From CAYWMY01 sp046352935 (GTDB lineage Bacteria; Pseudomonadota; Gammaproteobacteria; Steroidobacterales; Steroidobacteraceae), in NCBI GenBank assembly GCA_046352935.1, contig JAXMGR010000016.1, forward strand, positions 1-64,000: 64,000 bases of DNA. The letters are read 5' to 3'. Under the pieces are notes generated by a model. It was given only the letters and a program-made list of their open reading frames with translations, ran no database searches and was not told where the DNA came from. Below are positions 9,194-18,186 of the stretch, piece by piece. A program made the translations under genes and the position numbers. Position 1 is the first letter of the stretch; the number at the start of each line of letters is the position of its first letter.

Positions 9194-11539
9194 TCAGCCG
9201 AGCGAGCGCGAGGGGTCCGGAATGACCGGGAGTGCTGCCAGGATCGTCTCCGGCGACATCGGCAGGCGGTTCAAGTGAACGCCAGTGAGTGCGGCGATCG
9301 CGCTGTTGATCGCCGGCGCGATCGGCATCACGCCGGTCTCGCAAACGCCCGTGACGGGATTGTCCGTCGACAGCACCTTGATCTCGACGTCCGGACACTC
9401 CGACATGCGCAGCATGCGGTAGTCGTGGAAGTTCGTCTGCTGTACGACCCCACGCCGCACGGTCACCTGTTCGAAGAGCGCAATGCTGAGTCCCTGCAGG
9501 ATACCGCCCTCGACCTGTGAGGCGACGATGGCCGGCTGGACCGCGAAGCCCACGTCGACCGCGCACCAGACCCGATGTACGCGAACCTCGCCGCTGGAGC
9601 GGTTCAGCGAGATTTCGGTGGCGAGTGCTGCATGGCTGTTCCCGTACGGGACATAGGCAAAGCCCAGGGCCCGCTCACCGGGCCTCGACCGATGCCAGTC
9701 CGACATGGCGGCTGTCGCGTCCAGGACGGCGAGCCCGCGTGGCGAATTCCGGAGCAGCCCGCGTCGATACTCGATCACGTCCTTCCCCAGGCCGCGCGCG
9801 ATCCTGTCGATCAGGCTCTCCTGCGCGAACTTGACCTGCGCGACGCCGATGCCGCGCAGATAGCACACGTCGATCGGCCCGCGCTCCGTCACGCAGTCGA
9901 CGGTCTGCAGCGGTACATCGTAGGCGTGCAGGGCGCCGGTCCAGTTGCCCGGATCGGTATCGCTGTACTGCTCGAACAGGTCCGGGAACATGCGCGCGAA
10001 CCAGGAATCCGCCACCACGCGATGGTGCATGGCCAGGATGGCGCCGTCGGGCGAGACCGCGGCCCTGACGTGACAGGCGAGCGCCTGCCGGAATGGATTT
10101 CGCTTGAGATCATCCTCGCGCGTCCACAGCACCTTGACCGGGCGACGGAGCTGGTGGGCGATGTACGCCGCGTCGATGATCGCGCCGGGCTCCTGGCGCC
10201 GACCGAAGGCGCCACCGACGAACGGAGTATGAATCGTCACGGCTTCAGGCTTGATCTCCAGAATTCGCGCGACGGCGTCCCTTTCCGCGCCGGGCCATTG
10301 AGTGCTGACCCAGGCTTCGGCCGAACGACCATCCGCGGCGACACGCAGCGTCGCGTTCTGGGGTTCCATCGTCGCGTGGTAGACGAACTCCGAGCGGACA
10401 TCGAAACTCACCGTCCCGTCGCCACCGAGCGCCGCGCGGGCAGCCGCGGTGTCGCCGATCTCGAGTACTCGAACGCCGCGCTGTGGAGCAGTGTCCCTGG
10501 CGATGCGCAGATAGCGGTCCAGCGTGTCGCGACTCTCGAAGCTCTCGGCCGCCGGATTGCTGCTCCACTGGATGGACAGCCGCGTACGGGCCTTCTGCAG
10601 GGCGGAGATCGTCGAACCGATCACCGCCACGCCGTGCGGGAGCCGCAGCACGTCGATCACGCCCGGCACTGCGCGTGCGTCACCGTCTTTGACCGCGACA
10701 GGCGCGCAACCGGCAACCGGGCCGGTTTCGACCATCGCGTAGGTCAGGTCGGGCAGGACGGTATCGATGCCGAACCGGGCCGATCCATCGACCTTCGCGG
10801 GGATGTCGACACGCGGGGCGTCCACACCGAGCAACCGGAAGGTCCTGTGCGTCTTCAGTGGCACCGCCCCCGGCTTCTGCGGATCCGGACGCAACGGTGA
10901 AAGGGGCGCTTCTCCGTAGAACTCGTCGGTCAGGTGGGGGCGATGTTCCCGGTCGACGAAGTCCGGAAAGGACCTGGGCACCTGCGCCACCGGCACGAGA
11001 TCACGGTATGCGAGCCGGGTATGCCCGTCGGGATGCACGACGTATCCGGTCCCCGTGCGGAGATCATCGGGCGGCACGTTCCAGCGGCGAGCCGCCGCAA
11101 GCAGGAGGACGTGGCGGGCCTGCGCACCGGCGATCCGCAGCACATCCGCGTATCCCATGCAGGTTCTCGAACCCGCCGTGATCTGGATTCCCCAGAACAG
11201 CGGATTGCCGAAACGCGCCTCGTCGACGGGTGCGGGAACGCAGCGCACCATGTCCCAGTCGGCGTCCAGTTCTTCGGCGAGGAAGCGTGGCAGGGTCGAC
11301 ATCGAGCCCTGACCGAGTTCGATGCCGGGCGACACGATGTCGATGCGGCCGTCGGGATACAGCGTGACCCATGCATTGGCGGCGAGTGGTGGGCCGTGCC
11401 GATCAGGCGCATCGGCTGGACCGGAACCCCGCTGTCCGCAGGCGGTGGCGAAGGCGACGCCGCAGCTCGCGAGCGCCGTTCTCACCAGGAACGTACGCCG
11501 CGAGAGGTGATCGACGACCGTGGGGCGCAGGGAGCTCAT
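9194..11539 (-). CDS. iorB: molybdenum hydroxylase large subunit, isoquinoline 1-oxidoreductase beta type (set 1)
   Basis: A 781-residue molybdopterin subunit of a two-subunit Ior-type hydroxylase, which hydroxylates (hetero)aromatic or aldehyde substrates using water. LSRRTFLVRTALASCGVAF is a Tat signal; the following ATAC could even be a lipobox. The IorB signature SPGIELGQGSMSTL precedes EELDADW. The putative catalytic Glu734 lies in TGVCETGVMP. ATG 11539 overlaps the stop of the small-subunit gene (ATGA), so the pair is coupled. As usual for this type, no FAD subunit is present and electrons probably leave to a cytochrome. It converges on the FAD oxidoreductase genes. Confidence 0.9.
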   Translation of the reverse strand: MSSLRPTVVDHLSRRTFLVRTALASCGVAFATACGQRGSGPADAPDRHGPPLAANAWVTLYPDGRIDIVSPGIELGQGSMSTLPRFLAEELDADWDMVRCVPAPVDEARFGNPLFWGIQITAGSRTCMGYADVLRIAGAQARHVLLLAAARRWNVPPDDLRTGTGYVVHPDGHTRLAYRDLVPVAQVPRSFPDFVDREHRPHLTDEFYGEAPLSPLRPDPQKPGAVPLKTHRTFRLLGVDAPRVDIPAKVDGSARFGIDTVLPDLTYAMVETGPVAGCAPVAVKDGDARAVPGVIDVLRLPHGVAVIGSTISALQKARTRLSIQWSSNPAAESFESRDTLDRYLRIARDTAPQRGVRVLEIGDTAAARAALGGDGTVSFDVRSEFVYHATMEPQNATLRVAADGRSAEAWVSTQWPGAERDAVARILEIKPEAVTIHTPFVGGAFGRRQEPGAIIDAAYIAHQLRRPVKVLWTREDDLKRNPFRQALACHVRAAVSPDGAILAMHHRVVADSWFARMFPDLFEQYSDTDPGNWTGALHAYDVPLQTVDCVTERGPIDVCYLRGIGVAQVKFAQESLIDRIARGLGKDVIEYRRGLLRNSPRGLAVLDATAAMSDWHRSRPGERALGFAYVPYGNSHAALATEISLNRSSGEVRVHRVWCAVDVGFAVQPAIVASQVEGGILQGLSIALFEQVTVRRGVVQQTNFHDYRMLRMSECPDVEIKVLSTDNPVTGVCETGVMPIAPAINSAIAALTGVHLNRLPMSPETILAALPVIPDPSRSLG

Positions 11540-12006
11540 CGGGCACCCGCCGAGATCTTTCGCGCCGCGCGACGGATCGCGCGACGGATGCGTGGATAGG
11601 TTCCGCAACGGCAGAGATTGCCATTCATGGCCGTCACGACTTCTTCGTCCGTCGGACTTGGATTGGCCTGCAGCAACGCCGCGGCCTGCATGATCTGACC
11701 GGACTGGCAATAGCCACACTGCGGCACCTGCTCGTCGATCCAGGCCCGCTGCAGGGGATGCAGACCGTCGACCGCGAGCCCTTCGATCGTGGTCACCCGC
11801 TGGTCCGCCACGGCGCTCACCGGCGTCACGCACGAGCGGATCGCCTGACCGTTGAGGTGTACCGTGCATGCGCCGCAGAGGCCGCGGCCGCAGCCGAACT
11901 TCGTACCGGTCAGTTGCAAGTGCTCCCGCAGGAACCACAGAAGGCTGGTATCGTCCGCAACTCCCGAGACGTCGACCGGCTCGCCGTTCAAATGAAAGCT
12001 CGACAT
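11536..12006 (-). CDS. iorA: 2Fe-2S small subunit of Ior-type molybdenum hydroxylase (set 1)
   Basis: A 156-residue protein with two 2Fe-2S clusters: a plant-ferredoxin-type site at Cys39, 44, 47 and 59 (GCGRGLCGACTVHLNG) and a C-terminal site at Cys97, 100, 132 and 134 (QCGYCQSG, CRCGTY). It relays electrons from the molybdenum subunit. The ATG is preceded by GAGGGGGA. It lacks its own signal and would be exported with the Tat-bearing large subunit. It is first in its operon and diverges from an MFS gene across 152 bp. Confidence 0.92.
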   Translation of the reverse strand: MSSFHLNGEPVDVSGVADDTSLLWFLREHLQLTGTKFGCGRGLCGACTVHLNGQAIRSCVTPVSAVADQRVTTIEGLAVDGLHPLQRAWIDEQVPQCGYCQSGQIMQAAALLQANPSPTDEEVVTAMNGNLCRCGTYPRIRRAIRRAARKISAGAR

Positions 12007-12158
12007 GACCGCGTCCCCCTCATGAACCGCAGCGGCAGTCCGTCATGCGATGGAATGCGCGCAACGGCGCTCCGCCAGGCGGAGATGCCTTCGAAGCCGC
12101 TGTTGCGCAGGATCGGGCCGAAACACCAGGCACCCGTGGGTGACGAGGTTGCGAGTCG

Positions 12159-13448
12159 ATGAACAGCATCTACCGAGGGTGGCGCGTCGTCGCCGCGGCC
12201 GTGGTGGGGCTCGCCGTCAGTCCGGGACCCGTCGCCTTCTACTCGATCGGTGTCCTCATGCGCCCCCTCGAGGCGCAGCACGGCTGGAGTGTCGCGCAGC
12301 TGTCGCTCGTGGCAACCATTCTCACGGTGTCGATCATCGCGATGATGCCGCTGATCGGCGCAGCGATCGATCGCTACGGTGCCAGGCAGGTCCTGCTGCC
12401 GTCGATGGTGGCGTTCGCCCTGGCGCTCGCTCTCGCGGGCTTCACGAACGACCTGACGGCGTTCTATGTGGCTTATGCCGCAATCGGTGTCGGTTGTGCC
12501 GGCGCGAACAGCGTGCCCTTCATGCGTGCGATCTCCGCCTGGTTCGACCGGCGGCGAGGGCTGGCCATCGGGATCGCATCCGCGGGCATGGGTGCGGGAT
12601 TCACGCTGGTGCCGGCCTACACGCAGTTCTTCGTGGACCGCGGTGGCCCGACGGCGGCCTACTGCGGCCTGGCCGGTCTGATCCTGTTGGTCGGTGTGCC
12701 GGTCGTCGCCGCCTGGTTCCGGAACAAGCCGGCTGAGATGGACTATCGGAATCCGGAGTGGCAGGCAGCGGGGACGGCGACGGCGGCGGGAATCGGGGGG
12801 GGTGCATCGGCCGCACAGGCGTTGCGCATGAGTCAATTCTGGATGCTGCTCGGCATCTATGCGTGCGCCAGCGGATCGATCTACGGATCCGCCATTCATC
12901 TCGTACCGGCCGTCCAGAGCATGGGCGTTCGGCCGGGCCAGGCGGTGCTGGCGGCGACGCTGTTCGGCGTCACGGCGATGCTCGGCCGTGTCGTCGCAGG
13001 GTATCTCTGCGACCGCTTCTTTGCGCCGCGGGTTGCCGCCACCGTGTTCCTGGGCGGCGCCACAGGGATCGCGATACTCGCTGCCGCCCCAGGGGGCGCG
13101 TGGAGTCTTCTGGCAGCGCTGCTGATCGGATTCTGTTCGGGTGCAGAAGGCGACACCCTGGCCGTGCTGTGCAGCCGCTACTTCGGCCAGCGCGCCTACG
13201 GCAAGATCTACGGTCATGGTTTTTCGGCGACGATGGTCGGCATCTCGATCGTGCCGTATCTCGTCGGCGTCGGATTCGAGAGTCTGCAGGGTTATCGTGC
13301 GCCGCTGGCAATGGTCGCCACGGTCCTCGCCACCGTCGCACTGCTGACATGGCGCCTCGGTCCGTATCCCGCCTACGACGAAGAAGGGAAGCTGCTCGGT
13401 GAGGGCGCCCGGAAGCGGAGCGTCAATGTTCACGCGGATGCAGCCTGA
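12159..13448 (+). CDS. MFS transporter (oxalate/formate-antiporter-like)
   Basis: A 429-residue protein with twelve predicted membrane helices. It starts YRGWRVVAAAVVGLAVSPGP, typical of OFA-like MFS carriers, and has the cytoplasmic loop IGAAIDRYGARQVL after helix 2, the MFS loop-2/3 motif. It probably imports an organic acid for the surrounding pathway. The 3' end overlaps the convergent amidohydrolase gene by 26 bases. A second MFS gene of the same type is at 28296. Confidence 0.88.
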   Translation: MNSIYRGWRVVAAAVVGLAVSPGPVAFYSIGVLMRPLEAQHGWSVAQLSLVATILTVSIIAMMPLIGAAIDRYGARQVLLPSMVAFALALALAGFTNDLTAFYVAYAAIGVGCAGANSVPFMRAISAWFDRRRGLAIGIASAGMGAGFTLVPAYTQFFVDRGGPTAAYCGLAGLILLVGVPVVAAWFRNKPAEMDYRNPEWQAAGTATAAGIGGGASAAQALRMSQFWMLLGIYACASGSIYGSAIHLVPAVQSMGVRPGQAVLAATLFGVTAMLGRVVAGYLCDRFFAPRVAATVFLGGATGIAILAAAPGGAWSLLAALLIGFCSGAEGDTLAVLCSRYFGQRAYGKIYGHGFSATMVGISIVPYLVGVGFESLQGYRAPLAMVATVLATVALLTWRLGPYPAYDEEGKLLGEGARKRSVNVHADAA

Positions 13449-14331
13449 AGAACCGGACGGCGTTGTCGTGCAGGATGTCTCGCTTCTGGGTGTCCGTCAG
13501 AAACGGCGCATTCAGGATGTTGTCGAGTGATTCGTTGACGGCTCTGTCGATCTCGAAGGGCCCGCTCGTGTCACTGCCCCACATGATCCGCGTCGAGAGA
13601 CCGGCATCGACCAGCCGTTTCAGGTGGTAGTGGAAATCGGCGGCGCCGAAGACATAGGCGTTGTTGGCGACGTCGACGTACACGTTCGGATAGGCCGTCA
13701 TGACGGCGATCATCTGGTCGGTGAACGGCCAGCCGGCATGCATGACCTGCAGGCGCAGCTCCGGATAGCGGTTGAGCAGGCTTTCGAGGCGCAGGGGTTC
13801 ACCATTGCGCACCAGCGCGGTCTTGAGCCCGAGCAGCGGCTTGGCGGGCGTGATCGGCCCCACGTGGATCGCGATCGGCACGTCGAGTTCGACGGCCAGC
13901 CGGCAGTATTCGTCGATGACCGGGTCGTCCGGCGCCATTCCCGCATACTGCAGGCCGACTTCGCCGATCACCGCGAGGCGACCGGCCCGCACCCAGGCAC
14001 GGATTTCGTTGCGGCGCTTCTCGTCGAGCGGGCCGTCGACCATGAGTGCCGGAACGAACCGGCCCGGCGCCCGGGCCTGCCATTCCTCGACCTGCTGCAG
14101 GTCCGCGCCGCTGACGACCGCCCGCTCGATGCGCCGTGCGTCCATGAGTGCCAGATACTTCGACAGCACGAACTCATTCGTGTATCGCGGGTCCCGGTAG
14201 GCCGCTGCCATTGCGGGAAACCAGGTGTGCACATGGACGTCGATGGCCGGGATCCCGTCGCCTGCCGCGACGGAACCCGAGACGGCGAGGGCCATCAGCG
14301 CAGTCAGCAGTCGCGGGATTCCTTCGGACAT
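13423..14331 (-). CDS. exported amidohydrolase (amidohydrolase_2, TIM barrel)
   Basis: A 302-residue metal-dependent hydrolase/decarboxylase-type TIM barrel. The first 24 residues form a signal peptide (LLTALMALAVSGSVAAG). The first metal motif is DVHVHTWFP; later motifs are GEVGLQYAG, IAIHVGP, MHAGWPF and WGSDTSGPFE. The C-terminus ends in DILHDNAVRFFRL, the usual end of this family. GGAG six bases before ATG 14331 supports the start. Relatives hydrolyse lactones (LigI type) or decarboxylate; a signal peptide is less usual and points to periplasmic action. Confidence 0.82.
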   Translation of the reverse strand: MSEGIPRLLTALMALAVSGSVAAGDGIPAIDVHVHTWFPAMAAAYRDPRYTNEFVLSKYLALMDARRIERAVVSGADLQQVEEWQARAPGRFVPALMVDGPLDEKRRNEIRAWVRAGRLAVIGEVGLQYAGMAPDDPVIDEYCRLAVELDVPIAIHVGPITPAKPLLGLKTALVRNGEPLRLESLLNRYPELRLQVMHAGWPFTDQMIAVMTAYPNVYVDVANNAYVFGAADFHYHLKRLVDAGLSTRIMWGSDTSGPFEIDRAVNESLDNILNAPFLTDTQKRDILHDNAVRFFRLHPREH

Positions 14332-14448
14332 GTCGATCTCCGCTCGGTGCAGCCGGTCCGCGCGCCAGCCGTCGGTGAATCGCGCCAGACGGCAGGGGCG
14401 GGGCTCATGACCCGACGACCACTTGCATGCGCGGACCAGACACGGGAC

Positions 14449-15771
14449 TCAGGCCAGGTAGTCGGACAGTCGCAGAGACGCAGCGCCCGGCGTGGTCGCG
14501 CGTTCGAAATCCGCTTCGCGCCCGAGGGGCATCGTGCCGTCGATGCCGACGCGACCCGCATAGGTCGGATCCTCGGACCGGTCGAAGCCCGGGACGTCCG
14601 GAATCACCATGATGCGCCGGTCCAGCCGTCCGCGGGTCAGATAGGCGGAGAAGACCGCCTTGAAGTCGCGGATGTCGACGTCGTGGTCCACGACGATGCA
14701 GGCGAAATTGTAGTTCGGGTTCGCCGCGAAGACCTTCATGATGACGTGCTGCGCCTGACCTTCGTAGGTCTTGTGGATCTTGACCACCGTGCAGAACGCC
14801 ATCGGGTTGCAGGTGACGTCGATGATGCCGGTCATGCTGGACGCCAGCGCGTTGTACGTGCGCGTTGCAAAGGCGATGTCCAGTACCGACAGGTCTTCCG
14901 GCGTGCCGCAGAGCAGTCCGTGGAACACGGCGTCGTGCTGCCAGTACACCGACGTGACGTCGATGACATAGCCGTTCCTGTTCACTGAGCCGTAGTAGCC
15001 CATGTACTCCCCGAAAGGTCCCTCTGCTTCGCGGACTCCGGGTCGGATGCGTCCCTCGATCACGACCTGGGTGCCGACGGGGACTTCCAGGTCGACTGTC
15101 CTGGCGCACTGCACGGCAACGGGCGCACCGCGGATGGCCGCCGCGATCTTCATCTCGTCCAGATCGATCGGAACCGAAGCGCAGGCCGCAACGAAGACCT
15201 CGGGGGGCGGTCCGATCAGGATGCAGACATCGAGCGGCTTCGATCCGGCTTCCGCCCTGGCCTGATACTGGGCGAGATCGTGGGGCGGGTCGATGCAGCA
15301 GATCAGCTCGGAATCCGACTTCATCAGGGCCCGGCAGAACGACAGGTTTCCGATGCCGCTGTCGGGGTCCTTGGCCAGGAACACCCCCGCCGTGATGTAC
15401 GGCCCGCAGTCCTTCGCGCGCCAGGTGATCCCGGGAAGATCCGCGACGCGGCCGAGTACCGGAGCAGGGACGTCGCGCTGCAACACGGTATGAGGGCCTG
15501 TCATCGCGTCGACCCGCTTCATGATCTCCGCCCAGCGTTGGCAGAGCCGGCCGCGCTCGGCGCCGATGATCTCGCAGAGACGGTCGCCGCTGCCGAACAC
15601 GTTGGACACGACCGGGAGCCGACTGCCCGCGACGCGCCGGAACAGGATCGGCGCTGCGCTCTCCTGCTGCGAACGGGCGACGACTGCGGCCAGTTCGAAG
15701 TGCGGATCCACCTCTCGCTCGACGACGCGCATCTCGCCGCGGCCGATCAGCGCTGACAGGTAGTCACGCAT
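14449..15771 (-). CDS. ubiD: UbiD-family prenylated-FMN (de)carboxylase (paralogue 1)
   Basis: A 440-residue UbiD-type enzyme that would add or remove a carboxylate on an aromatic or alkenyl carbon using prenylated FMN and Mn. EGPFGEYMGYYG supplies the two catalytic-site glutamates (Glu250 and Glu255), spaced five apart as in Fdc1 (Glu277/Glu282). The start MRDYLSALIGRGEMRVV aligns with the paralogue at 40663, which has exactly the same length and glutamate positions. It diverges from hyuAB across a 339-bp region with an AT-rich element. UbiX is encoded at 23605. Substrate unknown. Confidence 0.9.
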   Translation of the reverse strand: MRDYLSALIGRGEMRVVEREVDPHFELAAVVARSQQESAAPILFRRVAGSRLPVVSNVFGSGDRLCEIIGAERGRLCQRWAEIMKRVDAMTGPHTVLQRDVPAPVLGRVADLPGITWRAKDCGPYITAGVFLAKDPDSGIGNLSFCRALMKSDSELICCIDPPHDLAQYQARAEAGSKPLDVCILIGPPPEVFVAACASVPIDLDEMKIAAAIRGAPVAVQCARTVDLEVPVGTQVVIEGRIRPGVREAEGPFGEYMGYYGSVNRNGYVIDVTSVYWQHDAVFHGLLCGTPEDLSVLDIAFATRTYNALASSMTGIIDVTCNPMAFCTVVKIHKTYEGQAQHVIMKVFAANPNYNFACIVVDHDVDIRDFKAVFSAYLTRGRLDRRIMVIPDVPGFDRSEDPTYAGRVGIDGTMPLGREADFERATTPGAASLRLSDYLA

Positions 15772-16110
15772 CCTGCGGATTCCCGAGATCCACCCGACGG
15801 CAGGTCATCAGTCGTGTCACGGGCTCGCGCGCACCGGGGAGGACGCACCGGCCGTACGTCGGAACCCGCTCGCCGGGTCCGGGTGGGTGCCTGCAGCGGT
15901 CATCCATGAGAGACTGTCGTGCCATCGTTCTGGAACAAAATTATTAATACGTTTCTCGGGCGAAAGGGTCTATGATATTCGTGCTGCTGTCAAGCAGCCC
16001 CCCCGGGCGTTGCCGCTGCATCGGGTACGGAACGGTTGCCGTCCGTGCTGGATGCTGCGGTCGATTGCCGGTGGAAGCATGGGGACCGCTGGCGCCAGGA
16101 TGTTCCGGAT
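15772..16110. other. intergenic region, divergent ubiD / hyuA
   Basis: A 339-base gap without a supportable gene. It holds one AT-rich block at 15936-15952; the rest is GC-rich with no repeat or hairpin I would defend. Promoters for both divergent operons must lie here. Confidence 0.6.
15936..15952. promoter_or_regulatory. AT-rich operator-like element (element 3)
   Basis: CAAAATTATTAATACGT contains ATTATTAA, the octamer shared with five other divergent promoter regions of the window. It lies about 165 bases upstream of ubiD and 160 upstream of hyuA. Confidence 0.5.
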
Positions 16111-18186
16111 ATGCAATCTCTCAAGAAGACAACGCACCGCATCGCGATCGACGTCGGGGGCACGTTCGTCGACTACGTCCTGCTCGATGAGCGCACGGGC
16201 GCGATCACGATCGAGAAACAGATTTCGACCCCGGAGCGGATCGTCGACGAGGTCATGACCGGTCTCGGCAGGCTGCCCGTCGAACTCTCTGCCGTCAGCA
16301 TCTTTCACGGCACGACCGTGGCGCTGAACACGATCGTGCAGGAGCGTGGCGTATGCGTCGGCCTGCTGACCACCGAGGGATTCCGTGACGTCCTCGAGAT
16401 CGGACGCGGCTCCCGCCCCGAGATCTACAACCCCCTCTACCGTGAACCCGTGCCCCTCGTGCCGCGCTTCCTGCGTCGTGAAGTCGCCGGACGCATGAGC
16501 GCGTCCGGGCAGGAAGTCATCCCCCTGGACCTCGACCAGGTCGATCGCGAGACGGACGCGCTGGTGGCCGCGGGCGTCGAGGCCGTCGCCGTCTGCTTCC
16601 TGCACAGCTATGCCAACAGTGCGCACGAGGAGGCCGCTGCACGGCGTATCCGCGCGCGTCATCCGGGCCTCGCGCTGTCGGTCTCCAGCGAACTCGTGCG
16701 CGAGTGGCGCGAGTTCGAGCGGACGTCGACCACGGTGCTGAATGCCTACGTGCAGCCGCCATTCAGGCGCTACATCGAAGCGCTCGCGGGCCGGCTCGCG
16801 GCGGCGGGCTACCGGAATCCGCTGGCCGTGATGCAGTCGAACGGCGGCGTGTCGGCGGCATCGCGGGCGGCGGATCGACCCATCACGACCCTGGAGTCCG
16901 GTCCAGCGGGTGGTGTGATCGGTGCGAGCGTGCTGGCCGCCAGGCTCGGTCTGCCTGATGTCATCTGTGCAGACGTCGGGGGGACGACACTCGACCTCGC
17001 GCTCATCGAGGGCGGGGCGGTCGTCGAGCGCAGCCAGTCACGGATCGCCGCAAGGCCCGTTCTCGGGCCGACGATCGACATCGTGTCGGTCGCGATCGGA
17101 GGCGGGTCGATCGCCTGGGTCGACGAGCGCGGCGCGCTCCGCGTCGGGCCGCGCAGTGCCGGCTCGTCACCGGGACCGGCCTGCTTCGGTCGCGGCGGCA
17201 GCGAGCCCACGGTCACGGACTGCCACCTCGTTCTCGGTACGCTGGATCCCCATCGATTCCTTGGCTCGCGCATCACGCTGGACCGTGCTGCTGCGGAACG
17301 TGCCGTCGACGCGCTGGCACAGAAGCTTGGCCTCGAGCGCGACAAGACCGCACAGGGCGTTCTCAGGATCGCCGAATCGAACATGGTCGGCGCGATCCGT
17401 GCCATCACGGTCAAGCGCGGGCTCGATCCGCGATCCTTCACGCTGCTGTCCTACGGCGGCGGCGGCGGCTTCTTCGCAGCGTCCGTTGCCGACGAGCTGG
17501 GGATCGGGTCGATCGTCGTGCCGTACGCCGCCGCCACGTTCTCCGCGTGGGGTATCGTCACCTCGGACTACCGCGAGGACAACGTCCGCACGATGGTTCG
17601 CCCGTTCGATGCCGCCGCAGCGAAGGACATCATCGGAACGGCGGCCGATCTCGGTGGCGAGAACGTCGCGCGCCTGCTCGAGCATGGGTTCACCGCCCGC
17701 GACATCGGGTCGTACGTGCGCACGGACATGCGGTTCGCGGGCCAGGAATACACGGTGACCGTGGCTGTCGAGGACGGATGGCTCGAGGATCCGGCGACCC
17801 TGCTGGCTGAACTGCGCAGTCGCTTCGTCGAGGCCCATCGTCGCCTGTACGGCCACGGCGAGGCGCTGGCGCCGCTGGAGCTCGTGACCGTCCGGGTGCG
17901 GTCGATCGCGAAGGTCGCGCGCCCGGCCTTTCCGTCGATCGAGCCGGGACCCGTACCGAGCCCCGTGGCGCAGCGCCATACCCTGTTCGTGGGGACGGAC
18001 GCTCGACAGGCGACCCCCGTGTTCGACCGGGACGCGCTGCGGCCCGGTACCGCCATCCCGGGACCCGCGATCGTCGAGGAGTGGACGACCACCACACTCG
18101 TACCGTGCGGATGGACGGTGGCGGTCGATTCCATCGGCAACCTGGTCATGAAGTCCGTGCGGACCGGAGGACGTACCCATGTCTGA
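16111..18186 (+). CDS. hyuA: hydantoinase/oxoprolinase/acetone carboxylase family subunit A
   Basis: A 691-residue HyuA-type ATP-using subunit. The N-terminal phosphate-binding motif is AIDVGGTFVDYVLLDE (residues 12-27); a second actin-fold motif is CADVGGTTLDLALIEGG near residue 290. ATG 16111 has AGGA ten bases upstream. The family contains N-methylhydantoinase and 5-oxoprolinase (ATP-driven lactam opening) and also acetone/acetophenone carboxylases (ATP-driven carboxylation), and sequence alone does not decide between them. The stop overlaps hyuB by eight bases. Confidence 0.88.
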   Translation: MQSLKKTTHRIAIDVGGTFVDYVLLDERTGAITIEKQISTPERIVDEVMTGLGRLPVELSAVSIFHGTTVALNTIVQERGVCVGLLTTEGFRDVLEIGRGSRPEIYNPLYREPVPLVPRFLRREVAGRMSASGQEVIPLDLDQVDRETDALVAAGVEAVAVCFLHSYANSAHEEAAARRIRARHPGLALSVSSELVREWREFERTSTTVLNAYVQPPFRRYIEALAGRLAAAGYRNPLAVMQSNGGVSAASRAADRPITTLESGPAGGVIGASVLAARLGLPDVICADVGGTTLDLALIEGGAVVERSQSRIAARPVLGPTIDIVSVAIGGGSIAWVDERGALRVGPRSAGSSPGPACFGRGGSEPTVTDCHLVLGTLDPHRFLGSRITLDRAAAERAVDALAQKLGLERDKTAQGVLRIAESNMVGAIRAITVKRGLDPRSFTLLSYGGGGGFFAASVADELGIGSIVVPYAAATFSAWGIVTSDYREDNVRTMVRPFDAAAAKDIIGTAADLGGENVARLLEHGFTARDIGSYVRTDMRFAGQEYTVTVAVEDGWLEDPATLLAELRSRFVEAHRRLYGHGEALAPLELVTVRVRSIAKVARPAFPSIEPGPVPSPVAQRHTLFVGTDARQATPVFDRDALRPGTAIPGPAIVEEWTTTTLVPCGWTVAVDSIGNLVMKSVRTGGRTHV

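Noticed and set aside
15887..16258. Possible 123-codon gene in the ubiD-hyuA gap.
   Set aside because: It runs into hyuA in another frame, has no ribosome site and a random-looking translation.
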